In this document: positions 62,801 through 64,000 of the stretch, in pieces
Layout of the letters: every line of letters starts with the position of its first letter
Position numbering within the stretch: position 1 is the stretch's first letter
NCBI GenBank assembly: GCA_965657085.1
Contig: CBFHND010000007.1
Location: 1 to 64,000, forward strand
DNA from: CBFHND01 sp965657085
GTDB taxonomy: Bacteria; Pseudomonadota; Alphaproteobacteria; Rhodobacterales; Rhodobacteraceae
Direction of reading: 5' to 3'
Length of the DNA stretch: 64,000 nt
Made by a program: the position numbers and the translations under genes
The notes under the pieces: model-generated
The model's database searches: none
Told to the model about the DNA's origin: nothing
The model's input: the letters and a program-made list of their open reading frames with translations, nothing else

Positions 62801-63095
62801 GGGCGCGCAGCCCCAGTTTACCATTGCGGAACGCAACATCCGAATTGGACGGAGTGACATATATGGTGTCGGCAGCGGGCACCACGTCGTCTTCGCCCAG
62901 TTCCATAACCCGCAGTTCCGTTTCGCGCGAAATCAGGGATGTCAGCATGCTTTTGTGCGTGGGCGACATATGCTGGGCAATTACGTAGACGGCATTCGAC
63001 CCTTTCGGCAGGTTTCTCACCAAAAGGCAGGCAGGCTCCAGGCCCCCTGCAGATGCCGCGATGCCGACATAGACCCGCCCGTCACTCTCGCTCAT
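59880..63095 (-). CDS. CheB-CheR methylesterase/methyltransferase fusion with coiled-coil and PAS domains
   Basis: 1071 residues. The CheB domain has Ser15 (IAASAGG), His42 (AQHMSP) and Asp136 (SGTGSDG), but no receiver domain precedes it. The CheR part (about 215-480) has TRFFRDPMQFEQL and the SAM motif VWVAGCATGEEAYSVAI. A helical NEELQ/TNEEL repeat linker (about 640-715) follows and then three PAS-like domains to the C-terminus. Unlike many relatives there is no kinase domain at the end. Start 63095 has GGAG upstream; an extension exists but is not family-like. It is convergent with the binding-protein gene. Confidence 0.93.
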   Translation of the reverse strand: MSESDGRVYVGIAASAGGLEPACLLVRNLPKGSNAVYVIAQHMSPTHKSMLTSLISRETELRVMELGEDDVVPAADTIYVTPSNSDVAFRNGKLGLRAPSRHPTAPKPSADRLFKSLAREFGQRSVGIVLSGTGSDGSYGVQAIREAGGITVAQDTATAKFDGMPSSAIETGCIDLTLKPEQIGKHLEKILGKPRDLDALRHLNDRPHRLSELMEILLARTRIDFRDYKENTIDRRINRRMMALGIDDYQRYVEHCRASVEEVDALHRDLLISVTRFFRDPMQFEQLNAEITRLVQHREAGQIRVWVAGCATGEEAYSVAILLTEALGGLEALDKTRLQIFATDIDERALKVARGGSYPITAAHDIPPEYIERYFTMTDSTLEVASEIRDAVLFSKHNLLQDPPFPNVDVVSLRNVLIYFNPARQERVLGRMHYALAPDGLLFLGTSESVGALDVHFENRGGSDKVFTKRNVSRSERLGIDTADPSGQYGATHRTRGAAPRNAPSDDTRMFDALARTVAPNGFISTRSNDIVRVFGDISAMMQLTEESALSLTIRILRGGLRNEAASMISASQKSKQTLAGRWHQLDGPGFNQVQMICYPILSPSGEDHFLIAFHTRTGAEAPTEIDSLSDTERTKYILQIETEMQSTREALQQTVEELQTSNEELQSVNEELQSTNEELQATKEMLETSNEELQSTNEELITVNEEMHLNTTELQQVTTELSAVLGAVPYPMLVVDQALIIRRASNKAVDFFKLQDMPKTGLHMSHCSLPVAFPNLSAIASDVFKLREARSVPLEGSKTFYSLQFNPFLDSLGNILGLTISIIDFDVHATTKMTEIMEQMGDIGHFRINLAEETITMSTAMLGAMGLPSRTGAMPFKTFTNHIHENDRDMVVRKFETSLESQKPFRFEARVRRPDGKVGYMLTTGLVVLSPQQEPMTIVGASRDVTDDLNRHLLLDNFERVQSKLAVGMYSYDIENRQSFLSRDLHNNFEIPAQPRNGDFVSVFGRFNPADKDVLEALMSKAIADGETFDYEAPVTLPDGGKRTLKIAGLSRKRLDGSVSHVYGSVQFSE

Positions 63096-63612
63096 GGAAA
63101 TCTCCGGTTCTGGACAACATTTTGCCCGGAAGGTTGCTGCTTGAAGAGGATGCCTTTGCGCGCAGGCAACCCAACCTGAGGTTATGTTGCCAAGTGTCGT
63201 TGGTTCAACTGGCAATCGACTCGCGCAGATTTTTTTTGCCAAATCTTTAGGCACTGGATGAATGCGGTCCGTTCGGTGTTGAATGCGCAGCTGTGTCGTC
63301 TAGCACTCGGCTGTGTGGCTAAGCCACAGGTTAATAATGCTTTTCCCTGATGGTCCGCAGACTGGTCTTGCAAGAAAAGGGTCAGCCCCTTGGTGTTTCG
63401 CTTCAAGGCCGGACTTGCACATTTGTCAGGCGATCACGGTTCAAGCGCGCGTGGCCCTCTAAGCAGGACCGCCTTGGAAGGACCGGCATGTCTGCCATCG
63501 GGCCTGCTGAATTTTTATGGCTGCAATTGGTTTTCCGAAATAGTTGCCAAGGTCCTTGACCGGATCGATGGCGCGGATTTCTTTTGCCTTCGAATACAAG
63601 AGGACTTTGAGG
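63096..63612. other. 517-bp gap between divergent genes
   Basis: No convincing coding frame was found. It contains the promoter regions of the CheB-CheR-PAS gene (left) and the FAD oxidoreductase (right), a T8 run near 63226-63236 and the 15-bp palindrome at 63314-63328. Confidence 0.5.
63314..63328. promoter_or_regulatory. 15-bp palindrome in the CheB-CheR / FAD gene gap
   Basis: TGTGGCT-A-AGCCACA is a perfect inverted repeat, roughly in the middle of the gap. It could be an operator for the FAD oxidoreductase gene or its neighbour. Confidence 0.4.
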
Positions 63613-64000
63613 ATGAAATCACGCACCAAGGCAGTTGTCATAGGCGGAGGGATCGCAGGGTGTTCAACGCTTTATCATCTGACAACCGAAGGCTGGACCG
63701 ATGTGGTTCTGATTGAACGGGACGAGCTGACCAGCGGCACCACATGGCATTCGGCGGCACAGGTCACGAACTTTGGCATGAACCAGACAATGGTTGGTCT
63801 GAAAAGCCATTCCATCAAGCTCTACAAAGACTTGCGCGACGACCCCGATTATCCTGTGGGCTATAACCATGGGGACGGTGGTATCCGGCTGGCCAATACG
63901 CAGGCCCAGATGGACGGGTATCGCCATTTTGCCTCCATGGCGCGGGGCATGGGTGTGGAATACGAGGTGATCGACGCTGCCGAATGTGCACGCCGTCACC
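63613..64000 (+). CDS. FAD-dependent oxidoreductase of the dimethylglycine/sarcosine dehydrogenase group, 5' part
   Basis: The first 129 residues only; the gene continues past the right edge. The Rossmann loop AVVIGGGIAGCSTLYHLTTEG and ERDELTSGTTWHSAAQV are typical of DMGDH/sarcosine dehydrogenases, in which the histidine of GTTWHS may carry covalently bound FAD. Full members have a C-terminal GcvT folate domain. They demethylate glycine betaine breakdown products. Exact substrate needs the rest of the gene. ATG 63613 lies after GAGG. Confidence 0.85.
   Translation, partial: MKSRTKAVVIGGGIAGCSTLYHLTTEGWTDVVLIERDELTSGTTWHSAAQVTNFGMNQTMVGLKSHSIKLYKDLRDDPDYPVGYNHGDGGIRLANTQAQMDGYRHFASMARGMGVEYEVIDAAECARRH

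Overview
The window comes from a high-GC alphaproteobacterium and almost certainly from the Rhodobacterales (Roseobacter group). The main pointers are the COQ9-type gene divergent from rpsU, a TrcR/DUF1013 cell-cycle regulator, a dnaX-ybaB-recR block, ccoNOQP plus ccoGHIS next to hemN and an fnrL-type regulator, FNR boxes of the TTGAN6TCAA type, and full CtrA boxes (TTAA-N7-TTAAC). Most of it is ordinary chromosomal backbone. No prophage, insertion sequence, integrase or CRISPR array was seen.

Layout. 1-9.7 kb: truncated glutathione transferase, mscL, alanine dehydrogenase with a divergent Lrp-type regulator, a GMC oxidoreductase, rpsU/COQ9, two tandem quinone oxidoreductases, an RNase T2 and TrcR. 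9.7-16 kb: leftward block dnaX, small membrane protein, ybaB, membrane protein, recR, fluoroacetate-dehalogenase-like hydrolase; then a DUF202 protein and a zinc metallopeptidase. 16-24 kb: TetR/hydrolase pair with two operators, SRP RNA, a CpdB-like phosphoesterase, nudC, an ECF42-type sigma factor with its YciI partner, and pheA. 24-32 kb: membrane cytochrome c, a secreted leukocidin-like protein behind an FNR-like site, and the yejABEF peptide importer.

32-46 kb is an oxygen-response island. It holds hemN (anaerobic haem step), fnrL, an ABC membrane domain without ATPase, a universal stress protein, ccoNOQP (cbb3 oxidase) and ccoGHIS (its assembly and copper supply). Four FNR boxes lie in front of these units. 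A three-gene accessory operon (46-aa peptide, isochorismatase-like hydrolase, 83-aa membrane protein) with a divergent LysR gene sits between ccoP and ccoG. 46-55.9 kb: a penicillin-binding carboxypeptidase with SPOR domain, clpS, an rRNA methyltransferase-like gene, an SDR, hemF, a desaturase, hemC and hemE. The hemF leader and the hemC-hemE intergenic region share a 20-bp palindrome of the TGT-N12-ACA type. A tRNA with CAT anticodon follows hemE. 56-64 kb: a sensory cluster of response regulator, histidine kinase, an orphan periplasmic solute-binding protein and a CheB-CheR-PAS protein, with two CtrA boxes in the kinase/binding-protein promoter, then the start of a sarcosine/dimethylglycine-dehydrogenase-like gene.

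The less ordinary signals are the secreted pore-forming-toxin-like protein with its FNR/Dnr-like promoter, the shared hem palindrome, the CtrA-marked sensory cluster, the ATPase-less ABC membrane domain and the tiny overlapping operon at 40-41 kb. Gene identities rest on reading translated motifs by eye. No database search was run.
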